A stretch of 64,000 bases of DNA from Helichrysum umbraculigerum (lineage: Eukaryota; Streptophyta; Magnoliopsida; Asterales; Asteraceae), in the NCBI GenBank assembly GCA_949592205.1, contig CATIUR010000001.1, positions 262,514,250-262,578,249 on the forward strand, written 5' to 3'. Numbering within the stretch: the first letter of the stretch is position 1; each line of letters starts with the position of its first letter. The notes beneath the pieces are model-generated. The model was not told the origin of the DNA. It searched no databases and worked only from the letters and a program-made list of their open reading frames with translations. Positions 37,473 through 46,113 of this stretch are shown piece by piece. The translations under genes were made by a program, and so were the position numbers.

Positions 37473-40400
37473 GTTTGTGTATATATACTGTCCCACATAT
37501 TATAATGCATTTGATTTTGACCAACTTCCTAACCTCTTAAATTGAAGTATTTGAAATTACCTAATTATAAAGTTCTTAATAGTATTATAAATATGCATAA
37601 TAATCTTCACCCAGAAATAATAGATACAAATTCAAAACTAAAATGAAAATGATTAGCAAACACAACATTTATACTATCGGGGTATATAATATATCTTTTT
37701 ATTCTAGGATGTGGATAGTCACATATAATAATCAAACTAAAAGAATCTGAAGAACATGTCACCAGTTACAATTGAATATATTTCACTTATAATGGAAGTA
37801 AAAAAAAAAGTTATACCGACCTTTAAGTTAGGATTAGGCACTTAAGTTGACTCATGTCGACTCAGGGATCAGAACCTGGAGTTAGGGCACTTAAGTTGGG
37901 ATCAAACTTTACACTATGTTTTACATGTTAAATTTTTTTTTTATTATATTTATTATTGTTTTGTTATTATTATTATTAATCTGTATGTTTAAAAAATTGG
38001 AAGAGAACTTCCTTGTGAAGGTTTTTATGAAAAAGGTACGAAGGTTTATACCTTACGTGAGATTAGTGGGATCAAAACCTTCACATGGGATTTTTATGGT
38101 ATTTTTCTTAACAGAATAAATTGTCAGATCACCTTGAGTATCTTATAACACAGATCGCAGAGAAGGCAAAATCTCTATGATCTAAATGTCATTGCTACTC
38201 TATTAGGTTTGTTCTCCCAGATGCAATAATTAATATAGCATATAATACAAATTCAGTTTTCCTTCTTTTGTTGTCTCTTGTAGTTGCAAACAAATGAGCT
38301 GATCACACCGCAAGCTGTATTTAAAATACTTGGTTCTGGAAGTGAAATTCCATCAGGGTTTGTGCTGCCAGAATCTGGTGATTTGATTCTTGAAGGCCCA
38401 TGGATTGGAGTGGCTATTAGCGCTGTTATATCTGTTCAGGATATAGATGCTTATGTGAAAGATAAATATGTGGTAAGGGTTTGTATCCGCATTGGTGAAC
38501 GTAATTGGAAGATTGCGATTCCCATAGATTTCTTGATGGCTGGGTTGGACAGCCAGTTACTTATCTATTGGACAGTAGTTGATACTTTCCAAAGAAACTT
38601 AGATTCAAGGCGTAAAAACAACTTTGGTGTTTCATTTAGAGTGGAGCCAGCTGGAGGTCAGTGACAACTTTTGTTTAAGGCAAAGAAGACTCATATACCC
38701 ATAACACATATTATATACACATGTATGAGTTCAAGACCTTCACCATAAACGCTTGGTTTATGGGCCACTCAGAGACTAGTATACCAAAGGCCCGTTGATG
38801 GAGATCAGTAACAAACTAAAAACTTACTTGGAAATATCAATAAGTAGACATATAAACTTTTTAAGTACAAAACGCTTGTAAGTTAATTGTGTATTAAGTG
38901 TTAAAAAACCATCAACGGAAAACTGTCAGCTTTTGATCCCTTTTGAGTGCTTGTAGAGTCGCAGCATAATAAGGAGGTTGTTTTAGAAACAAATACAATT
39001 ACGAAACAAATTATTTCTGAAGTATAGATGCATCGCATTAAAGGAGTTGGAATAATTATTTATTTATTTTTTAAAAATTTTCTTGTTTCTTTTGTAGATC
39101 GTAATCTACAGGTGACTAAATTTGGAGTTCGTATAATACGTGATAAAGATATGCTGCAGCTGAAACGCTGTGACAATTCTACAGATGAGGCGGTGCAGTA
39201 TCTGTTTCGATCCGCTGTATCTCTTCCCACTGATCTACAACGATATATTTATGCTTGTGAAGCTGATATGGACCTTTTTTCCTCTCATCCAAGCATCCAT
39301 GACCTCACCAGCAGTATCATAAAACTCGTTCTGAACTATGATAACCAAAAGCTTACACTTGGTGACGTCCAGAAAGTAATTAAATGTCTACTTGAAATAA
39401 ACCAAGAAGTTTTAAGCAAATACAAGAAGGAATGGAAACACAAACAGTTGCTTCCTTTGGTTTATGAACATTATTGGATTAGCCATGGAATCTCTAAACT
39501 CTATAAAGATTTTGTAAGGTTGCTTAAAGACGTTTCTGGTAACTGGTTAAGTGTAAAGTTGGCATTGGAGCAAATTGCTCTAAAAGGTAGAGCAGAATAC
39601 TACACTTACGAAGAGATGCTACAACAGGTCAATGATCTTAAAGCTGCTAAATGTGTTAGATTCTCCAATACATTTATCACATTGTTTGCATATATCAGTA
39701 AACAAATAGTCTCCTTTACCGAAAAGTTGAACACAGAGATTCAGAGCAACAATAAAGGGAAGGTCAAGTTGGCCCACACATTGGCAAAAGTATCAAGTGT
39801 GATAATTGCAGGCATTTTCAGTGTGGTGGCTACCTATACGGGTGATTCAGAACTATTACAAGAGATGAAAGATATAACTTCATATTCGATGTGGTTACAT
39901 TATATTAAAATGTTTTCTAGGGAGAGCAATAAATGGTTCGAATTGAGAGAAAAACGTATGAAGGCAAAATACAAAAGGGAGTTGCAGATCTGGGATTTTG
40001 ATGGCAATGCTATTCTTCTACAAGAATTGAAGAAAAAGTTTGTGCGACTTACTTCTGCTACTGAAAGGAATGAGGTGATGATGACTACAGTAGATAAGCT
40101 GGAGAAAAACATCAATGACTTCTCACGGACTATTGAAGATATGAGTAGCGACGCTCATAAATATGGTCATTTTATAAGGGATGCAGGAATAACACTGGCT
40201 CATTTTGTTGGAGATGTTACTTTAAAGGTACCTATATTTGGGGTTCTTTCTAACTCTGATAGAGAGATACTGAAGCGTAAATTATACGAAGATCCCATGA
40301 ATGAGGTAGTGACCAATGTGTTTCGAGCTACTGTACTTCTTTCCGCTGATCTACAATGGTTTCTAAGTGCTTCTGAAACTAATCCTACAAACCACGGTGA

Positions 40401-41268
40401 AAAGTTAATGCAGCTCGTTCGACACTACAAAATGCAACATCACTGGAGTGGAGGCGTAAATTTTTTGTATCAGATCTGTCAAACCTTTGATTATCTGTAT
40501 TTCGAAAACCTTGAGTTCTTCGAGTTCTTAAGTAATACAAAGGATGAATGGAAGGAAACACGGTTATTTCCTTTGGTCAATGACTACTATGATATCTGGC
40601 GTGGAGCCTCCAAACTTCATAATGATTTTGTAAGGTTGCTGGAAGAAATCCATGGTAGCTGGTTGAGTGTAAAGAGGGCATTGCAGCAAATTAGGGTACG
40701 CAAATACACTTATGAAGATGTAGTAGAGCAACTTAATGATTCCGATGCCACTGAAACCATTCGAACTGCGTATAACTTTTCGGCATCATTTGCCTCTGTG
40801 TGCGAGAAAACAGTTGCTTTTCTAAAACATGTCAATCACGAAATCCAAGAGGATAAAAATATCAAGTCAGTGAATAGATTGGCAAACTTATCAACCGTAA
40901 CAATCGTAGGGATTTTAAGTGCCATGGCGGTATACATGGGCAATTCCAAACTTTTTCAAGAGATGAATGATTTATCGTCTAACTCTATGTTGTTACAGTT
41001 GACACAAAAGTTGTCAAAGAAGGGTGATGAATGGTGGAAAATGGAAGGACGGAACTTGGAGACAAGTTATGATAGGGAGTTGCGAATCAGGGATTTTTAT
41101 GGCAATATAATCCTCGTACCAGAGTTGATGAACGACATGATAAGTTTTATTGTTAAGCTTGGGAGGAAGATCAATGATTTTTCAAATATTATTGAAGATC
41201 TGAATAAGCATGCTCATGAATATGCTCGTGGTATAAGGGAGGCGGGATTAAGTTTGGAAATATTATAG
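17256..41268 (+). CDS. TIR-NB-ARC-LRR immune receptor with two C-terminal UPF0496-like domains
   Basis: Six exons read by eye: 17256-17746, 34554-35661, 36146-36427, 36503-37417, 38284-38656, 39098-41268. They join in frame to 1,779 codons with GT/AG borders (phases 2, 0, 0, 0, 1). Domains: TIR, residues ~14-163 (HDVFLSFRGEDTR near the start). NB-ARC, ~180-495, with P-loop GMSGMGKTT at 221-229, kinase-2 IIVLDDL at 301-307, GSRIIVTT at ~326 and GLPLAL at 389-394. The MHD motif reads VHD (~492-494). LRRs in exons 3-4 include the TNL-typical DGTKIKKLP. Exon 5 (933-1056) matches a post-LRR C-JID domain (GSEIP, WIGVAISAV). Exon 6 (1057-1779) holds two tandem helical repeats. Family knowledge: TNLs sense pathogen effectors and signal by TIR NADase activity. 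The integrated-domain reading is inference. Intron 1 is 16.8 kb, so exon 1 could also be a separate TIR-only transcript unit. Confidence 0.85.
18022..18366. repeat. Degenerate transposon-like repeat
   Basis: The left edge contains ccccggagctcgaaattggg with 'ggcccagtgcc'. The right edge contains the inverse-like 'ggaggcccaatagaaatggg ... tctccggg'. This suggests decayed terminal inverted repeats around AT-rich DNA. No target duplication identified. Confidence 0.35.
19044..19302. mobile_element. Stowaway MITE
   Basis: Left terminus ttccctccgtcccaaaataa and right terminus ttattttgggacggagggag are inverted repeats of the Tc1/mariner Stowaway class, with TA at both edges. It lies in NLR intron 1. 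An open frame at 19164-19367 is an artefact of it. Confidence 0.9.
19981..20140. repeat. hAT-like fragment rich in aaccggttt words
   Basis: It opens agggatgtttatggtccg and is filled with aaacca and ggtttggtttggctggttt runs. This resembles blocks near 32310-32520 and 56535-56811. It is probably one arm of a decayed element; the other end is not seen. Confidence 0.4.
20459..21374 (+). mobile_element. 5'-truncated LINE retrotransposon with 21-bp target duplication
   Basis: The body (20480-21353) encodes the C-terminal part of a plant L1-type reverse transcriptase: FWKDTWLGDY, then a zf-RVT zinc-binding region (RKVNVFLWPTILDRLP, CPSCQGNVEPGQHIFSEC, WRLVRIW) and a stop at 21304. A stop at about 20723 interrupts the frame. 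The body ends in a run of nine A. The 21 bases beginning agtatgtgataagaagag occur at both edges (20459-20479 and 21354-21374), a target duplication typical of target-primed reverse transcription. Dead, but young enough that the duplication is perfect. Confidence 0.9.
21399..21461. repeat. (TA)n microsatellite
   Basis: About 31 TA units bordering a foldback element. The YIYI frame on the minus strand is an artefact. Confidence 0.95.
21462..21839. mobile_element. Foldback element with about 130-bp inverted arms
   Basis: Left arm starts aggttcaaatgagaaccact and the right end is its complement, agtggttctcatttgaacct. The inverted similarity extends about 130 bp inward through cacatgtgatta and aattgaaaaagaaaaaag words, with a short loop. 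It starts directly at the end of a (TA)n tract. Non-coding. Confidence 0.8.
22897..22915. repeat. Short (TA)n tract
   Basis: About nine TA units at the left edge of the next foldback element. Confidence 0.85.
22914..23483. mobile_element. Foldback element between two (TA)n tracts
   Basis: The left arm (gagggaagtgc, gggggaaggggggaagcg, ttagtatgcatca) and the right arm (its near-perfect complement, ending gcacttccctcttgatcac) pair over about 70 bp. The interior carries an ~80-bp direct duplication (about 23135-23275) around atgcatcgcg(a/g)tgcat, a palindrome in the second copy. Both edges touch TA repeats. Confidence 0.75.
23483..23545. repeat. (TA)n microsatellite
   Basis: About 31 TA units at the right edge of the foldback element. 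Confidence 0.95.
24495..25192 (+). mobile_element. Copia-type solo LTR nested in the gypsy LTR
   Basis: The 698-bp block starts TGTTGGGATATG and ends TCTAACA (TG...CA). It is flanked by the 5-bp duplication atgcc (24490-24494 and 25193-25197). Removing it restores the sequence seen in the other gypsy LTR copy (tatgcccactttcacct), which confirms insertion after the gypsy element was in place. A TATA box, tataaata, lies at 24804-24811. No internal domain remains, so it arose by recombination between two LTRs. The open frame at 24883-25104 (minus) is not a gene. Confidence 0.9.
26456..30169 (-). pseudogene. Broken gypsy gag-pol
   Basis: From 5' to 3' on the minus strand: gag C-terminus with Q-rich stretch and a CCHC knuckle (CFKCGKPGHMSSNC) at 29807-30169; aspartic protease (LFDSGATKSFV) at 29495-29773; reverse transcriptase (MPFGLTNAPAAF, VFIDDILIYS) at 28654-29478; RNase H in two pieces, 28219-28419 and 27874-28062; integrase with zinc-binding and core parts at 27412-27834 and 26878-27276; integrase tail with FTWEPKEWM at 26456-26893. 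Stops or frameshifts separate nearly every piece, for example within RT-RNase H at 28420-28650, so no full polyprotein can be made. The catalytic FIDD of RT is intact. Confidence 0.85.
31381..32532. other. Intronic DNA without clear features
   Basis: AT-rich. A hairpin-like ccgccgcaacgcgcgg followed by attaaaaactac near 32100 could be a decayed Helitron 3' end. An accaa-repeat block (about 32310-32520) resembles hAT-like fragments elsewhere. No coding sequence supported. Confidence 0.4.
32686..32751. repeat. (TA)n microsatellite
   Basis: More than 30 TA units inside the hAT element, open on both strands as IYIY frames that are not genes. Confidence 0.95.
32752..32949. mobile_element. Small foldback element between (TA)n tracts
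   Basis: The left half (ttaggtggagaagagggaga, gattcagtatttttattact) pairs with the right half (tctccctcttctccacctaa, agtaataaaaatactgaatc) around a short AT-rich loop. TA repeats flank both sides (a second tract at 32950-32981). Confidence 0.8.
33756..34553. other. End of NLR intron 1, unassigned
   Basis: More GC-balanced than its surroundings (for example around 33795-34170), which may be relic coding DNA, but no frame or motif is recognisable. It ends in the polypyrimidine-like atcatcttttgcag acceptor. Confidence 0.4.
37418..37470. repeat. (TC)n microsatellite starting at a 5' splice site
   Basis: About 25 TC units begin with the GT of intron 4 itself (cgg|gtctctcttt at 37415-37427). The donor is therefore weak by consensus, and its downstream context is a variable-length repeat. 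Confidence 0.8.
39181..40197 (+). other. NLR C-terminal UPF0496-like domain, copy 1
   Basis: NLR residues ~1085-1423. Predicted all-helical. Landmarks are DLQRYIYACEADMD, a W-K-xxQLLPLV block, FVRLLKDVSGNWLSVKLAL, YTYEEMLQQVNDL, then KQIVSFTEKLN, a 16-residue hydrophobic run (VSSVIIAGIFSVVATY, ~1288-1303) and a charged tail with VDKLEKNINDFSRTIEDM. This order (helical bundle, EKL/coiled stretch, single hydrophobic segment, DKLE-type helix) is how UPF0496/DUF677 proteins are built. The assignment is by pattern only. Confidence 0.6.
40300..41265 (+). other. NLR C-terminal UPF0496-like domain, copy 2
   Basis: NLR residues ~1458-1779, a diverged tandem copy of the preceding domain. Matching pairs are SADLQWFLSASE with PTDLQRYIYACE, FVRLLEEIHGSWLSVKRAL with FVRLLKDVSGNWLSVKLAL, YTYEDVVEQLND with YTYEEMLQQVND, and hydrophobic LSTVTIVGILSAMAVYMG (~1654-1671) with the same-position run of copy 1. 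It ends at the stop codon at 41266. Both copies sit in one exon, so the duplication arose within exon 6 or before capture. Confidence 0.65.
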
Positions 41269-42651
41269 GTACATACTATCCATGCTTTCTTTTTCTCTTG
41301 CTTAATACTAGTAATTGATGATTGATAAAAATCTAATGGGCGTAACATATGTGCAGCTAGTCAGCAGTATTTAGTAATTATATCAGGTGTAGCAAAGGCA
41401 TAATAACATTTAAGAAGTTCATACATTCACCCCTTTAATCTTTTCCACATAAACAGAATCACCCCAACCATCCTTAACCAACAACATAAAGTATTTACCC
41501 TATTCACATTATCAATTATTACGTAGTTTTGTCTAATCAAATGTGGGTTAAGTTGAGCTTTAAAGTATTGGAATCTATTAATACTAACCTTGATTTATAT
41601 TATTATTGATATATATTAATATTGATTGATAATGAAGTGAAGTCAACCCTAGCTTGAAAAGTCTCATTGAATTAATTAAGCTCTAACCAGCTTGAAAATT
41701 TTGGCTCCATAGGGTCTAATTTCAAGCTTCTAGTTTTACAGTTGAGGTGAATTCGAGTTACACTATATCAACTAAACTCTACTTGGATGAAGTAGGAGAT
41801 GACTAATTTGGCTACATTCATCTGGAAATGGAATAGCATAAACATTGAATGCCATCTTCTTCATGTTACAATTTCTCATGTTATAAGATGCCGTTAAAGA
41901 AAATAAGAGTTAGCCCTTTATATCAAAGGATTTAAAACGAAAAACATATAAGTTAATCCATTTCAGATAATACTTAAGGTGACATATTCCGTGTAATTAA
42001 AATGTAACGATCTTATGTGCAACACAGGCTAAATGAAAGGTTGATTTTTTAAATATTAAATACTTGGAGGGTTGAAAGTGGAAAAAATATATTCTGACAA
42101 CCCCTGTCATATGTAGTCAACAGCCCATCAAGTGAAAATTTCATTTAAAGTATTTTTCTTAACCTTATTTAACAATTTGACACTCAAATTCTCTTGTTTT
42201 AGTTCTATATCTACTGGTATATATATGTTTTGTAGTTGTTGATCTAAATTTTATATTGGCTAAAACAAATTTTGGCTGTTCCTCTTTTTGTAAGGTTGGG
42301 CAAACTGCACAGGGACTCAGGGAGGAGTGAAATAAAATCAGGATTAGCCTTTTCAACAAGCAAAACAATATCTGAGGTCATCGCTGCTGAGCTGGACATA
42401 TTAAATGCAAAAATGGTAAGGCTAAGTCTAGTAAGTTTTAAGACCTTAGAGGGCGTGTTTAAGATTTCCTCTACATAAATGATTGTGGTGTGATGCAGTT
42501 TTAAACAGAGTGAATTGGAGAAAGCTTATCATGAGCACTTTATGTACTTAATGCAGACACTGGTTATCACCTGGTGCCTTCATGTTCAAAGATATCAGAG
42601 ATGAAGTGAGCATTAGAGATATCTCCCTTCAAAAGATAAGGTTGAACTTAG
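41269..42651. other. Region downstream of the NLR
   Basis: It holds the NLR 3' UTR and AT-rich DNA without a clear polyadenylation site. The only protein-like piece is at 42290-42416 (listed separately). Confidence 0.4.
42290..42416 (+). pseudogene. Unrecognised exon-like coding fragment
   Basis: An open stretch translates to RLGKLHRDSGRSEIKSG followed by SKTISEVIAAELDILNAKM. It looks protein-like in composition and ends at a good donor (atg|gtaagg). An acceptor-like 'gtaag' precedes it. About 90 bases further a frame with SELEKAYHEHFMYLMQ is readable and then stops. I do not recognise the family. It is probably a relic of a displaced gene; chance is possible. Confidence 0.3.
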
Positions 42652-42832
42652 GGATGGTAATGGGCGAGAAAAGACCGCAACTCGTAGGTATCCGCTCTGT
42701 CATAGGTGGGTAAACCCGTGAAATCTCTCTCGGGTACGGGTATGAGTCAAAAAGTGTAACCATCGACGGGTCACGTGTAAAACCCGACCCGCAAACATGT
42801 GAAACCCATTTGATTTACGCGGGTATGGTTGA
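42652..42832. repeat. Fragment of the agggatg hAT-like family
   Basis: It starts agggatggtaatgggcga and continues with acccg/gggta words like the element at 13203-13827. It is cut at 42833 by the next element. Confidence 0.5.
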
Positions 42833-44162
42833 GGTTCCTGGGAGAAGAAGTATAAGTGACTAGTGAGGGAAGAGAGAGAAGTCAATGAGGAGGTGCTAAG
42901 TGTCATCCTCATTTCTTCACATTTTTTTTTTTTATCTATTTCCTCCCTCCCCTTTCTCATTTCTTCACTTTTTAATCCATTTCTCCCTTTTTCTTAATTT
43001 CTCCATTTTTTTTTTCTATTTCCCTTTTTCTATTTTTTTTTTTGTTAAAAAAATTGATGTTTATAATAAAATAATTAAAAAGTCATTTTAAACTTTGAAT
43101 CTTTATTTTTTTTAATTTGTAAAAACTTCTATAACACATTTTAAATTAAATAAAATTTGTTAACATTTTTTTAGAAAAAATTATCACTTCTACAATTAAA
43201 TAAATAAATTAGTTTTTTTAAAACATTTTATTAGAACTTTTTTTACCGTTTAGTTTTTTCTTTTTTATATCATTTTCACATTTATGATGTACCCGATATT
43301 ATATATTACGATGCAGATGAATTTTAAAACAAGATGCAATAAAAGTAAATTATTAATGTGCTCACCAATATTATAAATTATAATACACTGATTTTCTCTG
43401 AATATGATACATCGAGTGTTTCAATATCATGCATCGACTTTCAAAATATACTATACAACATCATTATTGAATTAAAAAATGGTGCATCATAGTTACAAAA
43501 CATTCTGCATCATAATTATAAAACATGGTGCATCATATTTATAAAATATGACACTCCGACATTTAGATATACGATAAATATCATTAGTGTATAAATTTTG
43601 GTGCATCATAGTTATAAAATATAGTGCATCACAATTTTAATTTTACGATGCACTGAAGTTTATAATTTTGTTATATCAGAATTTATTTTATTCAAGGTAT
43701 AAATATGGTGCATCACATAAATATTTTTTTTTATTTTTGTAATACTATGTATAAAATTTTATTTAAATGTAACAACGTGAGGTAAAGCAACAACAGAAAA
43801 AAGTTTGAAAACGCGAAAAAAACAAAAACAAATGATAAAGAAGTCATGAAAAAGGCTAAATGAAAATGTTGAAAAACACAAAAAAAAATTCGATGATAAG
43901 AACTTTAAAAAAACGCAAAAAAAAAAAAAAAAAAAAAAGGAAAAAAAAAATAATAAGAATTTTTTTTTAATATAAACAATATAACAATAATAAAAATAAA
44001 ACACGGAAAAAAAATTTTAAAATAAAAGTGAAGAAAGGGGAATGGTAGAGAAATGAGAAGGATGGAGAAATGAAGAAGAATGAAGAAATGGAGGAGGACA
44101 CTTGTCGCCTCCTCATTTGCTTCTCTCATTTCTCTCCTAAAACTTCTTCCTCACAAGAACCT
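42833..44162. mobile_element. 1.3-kb foldback element with purine-rich arms
   Basis: The left arm (ggttcctgggagaagaagta, then agtcaatgaggaggtgctaa and gtgtcatcctcatttcttca) is the inverse of the right arm (complement reads ggttcttgtgaggaagaagt, then aatgaggaggcgacaagtgt). The AT-rich centre repeats ggtgcatcat(a)...ttataaaa several times (about 43480-43720). Poly-K/poly-F frames in it are artefacts. The target duplication is not clear. Confidence 0.6.
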
Positions 44163-44960
44163 TAACATATTCGGATTAATATTATTTTGTCCTAAAGTAT
44201 TATTGACTGTTGCTGCTGCTACAAAATTCGTATAGATTTTATTGAGTTATGTAACCAAACATAGTTATCTTTGAGAAACAAAAATATACGGGGAGTTTCA
44301 TATTATCTTATTATATTATCTTATTAGATTTTAAAACTGTGTGTATATACAGGCATTGATTGTTTAATTAATATACATTTCAAACCTAAATATATACACA
44401 CGAATGTTGATTGTTTAATTAATCTATAAGTTTAATTTTTAACTTAAATAAAATAGAACGACATAATTGATCAATTGAATCTGACTTTAACAACTGATGT
44501 CATGACCTCGCTTCTTATAGGAACGAGCAGAACGAGGGCAAAGCAAGTTCCAGTGGTGGGTTGTCGGGTTGTCTTCCTACTCCTATTTCAATCTTTTTCA
44601 TGGTATGGAACTCACTACATACCTGCAATAACGGAGGAAAAGCTATGGTAATGCTTACTCTCCTGGTCAATAGGGCTATTCAAACCAATCCTCCCTAAGT
44701 AAAAATGAACATTGTTTTATTAAAGAGGGAAATAATCGCCACTACAAAATTGTACGGATCTTTTGTGCTGTAACGATAAATTGAAGGACTAGTTTTGTAA
44801 ATACAAATAAACTTTAAAAACTAAAAACTTAATTTTTATTTGAAAAAATATTTTCAATTGCACCAAATATTTCGGGTGATGATAAATTTATCAAAGATTT
44901 TAATAAATCCACAATAACTGTGCAATCCTGATTTATAGAGTATAAGCTCTAATTGCACAA
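44163..44960. other. Intergenic DNA with a Helitron-like remnant
   Basis: At about 44325-44360 a minus-strand-type end (ttagattttaaaactgtgtg, tatacagg) recalls the Helitron 3' hairpins at 3.7-11 kb in decayed form. Nothing else recognised. Confidence 0.35.
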
Positions 44961-45660
44961 ATATGATGAAGAGAAAAATTCAAAAGAGTATGGAATTTGA
45001 AGGAAGTATGGAAGTACCAAAGTATAGCAGTACCAATGAGAATGTTCTACGTATACACAAATCTATTTACCCCAAGATCTTAAAAATTAATTATTTTATA
45101 AACGGCAAATCGAAAAATTATGAAAATTGCACCATAAAATTCAGTGTTTTCTCCTCTTCGATTAGACATCCTATAAGGTATACTTTCGACGATTTTTTTT
45201 TTCGTTTTTTTATGGGTTTTACAAATTAATAACACATATCTTAACGTGTTGAGTTTAGGGTTTGGGGTTTAGGTGCAAAACCCCAAACCCTAAACGCTTT
45301 ACAAAACACCTAAATCCTACTAAACTATAAACCTTGCTAAAACCTAAAGCCTAAATGTTAAACCCTTCTAAACCCTTAACCCTAAATCATAACCACAACC
45401 ATAACCCTAAATCAAATACACAACCAAACACTAACACAGTGTTAATAATTTGTAAATCCATCAAAAAATGACAAAAAAAAAAGTTGTTCAAGGTATAATT
45501 CGTGGGATCTCTAATCGAAGAGGAGAAAACGCTGATTTTTATGGTACAATTTTTATAATTTTTGGACTTGTCGTTTGTGAAATATTTAATTTTGAAAAAT
45601 TGAGGGTAAATGGGTTTTTGTACACATGACACAATCTTATTGGTACTCCCATACTTAAAA
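44961..45660. repeat. 700-bp palindromic repeat with telomere-like spacer
   Basis: Arms of about 220 bp (about 45020-45240 and 45430-45655) are inverted copies; shared words include ttttctcctcttcgattaga on the left and its complement on the right. The conceptual frames on opposite strands share TIKxSVFSSSIRxP, which reflects the DNA symmetry. The spacer is rich in tttaggg/ccctaaa words (45250-45400), including a hairpin gtttggggtttagg/...ccccaaaccc. A third arm copy is at about 9060. Confidence 0.65.
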
Positions 45661-45797
45661 AAAATTGTTGTACACTAATAATCCCATCTCATGTGATGAA
45701 TTTATCAAAATGTATGGTGAAAATATCACCACCCAAATATTTTTGATGACACATAATATTCCTTTATGAAAATCCTAATCCTAATCTTAAATTATAT

Positions 45798-46113
45798 ATC
45801 TTAAATTATATATAGAAAACATGGTTATGACATCATCAAATTAAATCAAACTTAATTTATCAATTAAGTCCCTCTATTTTAGTTAAATTAAAATTAAAAC
45901 ATTTAGTTTAATTAATCAATCAACACCCCGTGTGTATACACGGGTTTGCGATCTATCTTAAATTATATAGAGGAAACATGGTTATGATATCATCAATTTA
46001 AATCAAAATCAATTAATCAATTAAGTCCATCTATTTTAGTTAAATTAAAATTAAAACATTTAGTTTAATTAATCAATCAACACCCCGTGTGTATACACGG
46101 GTTTGCGATCTAG
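45798..46113 (+). mobile_element. Helitron-like 3' end, duplicated in tandem, plus orientation
   Basis: Two copies of a ~157-bp segment (from 45798 and 45955) end in the hairpin word ccgtgtgtatacacgggttt. The second is followed by gcgatCTAGT (CTAG 46110-46113), the Helitron terminus; the first has CTAT in its place. Orientation is opposite to the array at 3.7-11 kb. Confidence 0.5.

Noticed and set aside
39028..39097. Independent gene starting at the ATG at 39028
   Set aside because: The first 23 codons are intron sequence with a polypyrimidine tract; a clear acceptor at 39097 and matching phase with exon 5 favour an internal NLR exon.
44963..45632. Two small genes on opposite strands encoding similar proteins
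   Set aside because: The similarity is explained by the inverted-repeat arms; a third copy at 9.1 kb is also repeat DNA and the frames are not conserved as proteins at their ends.
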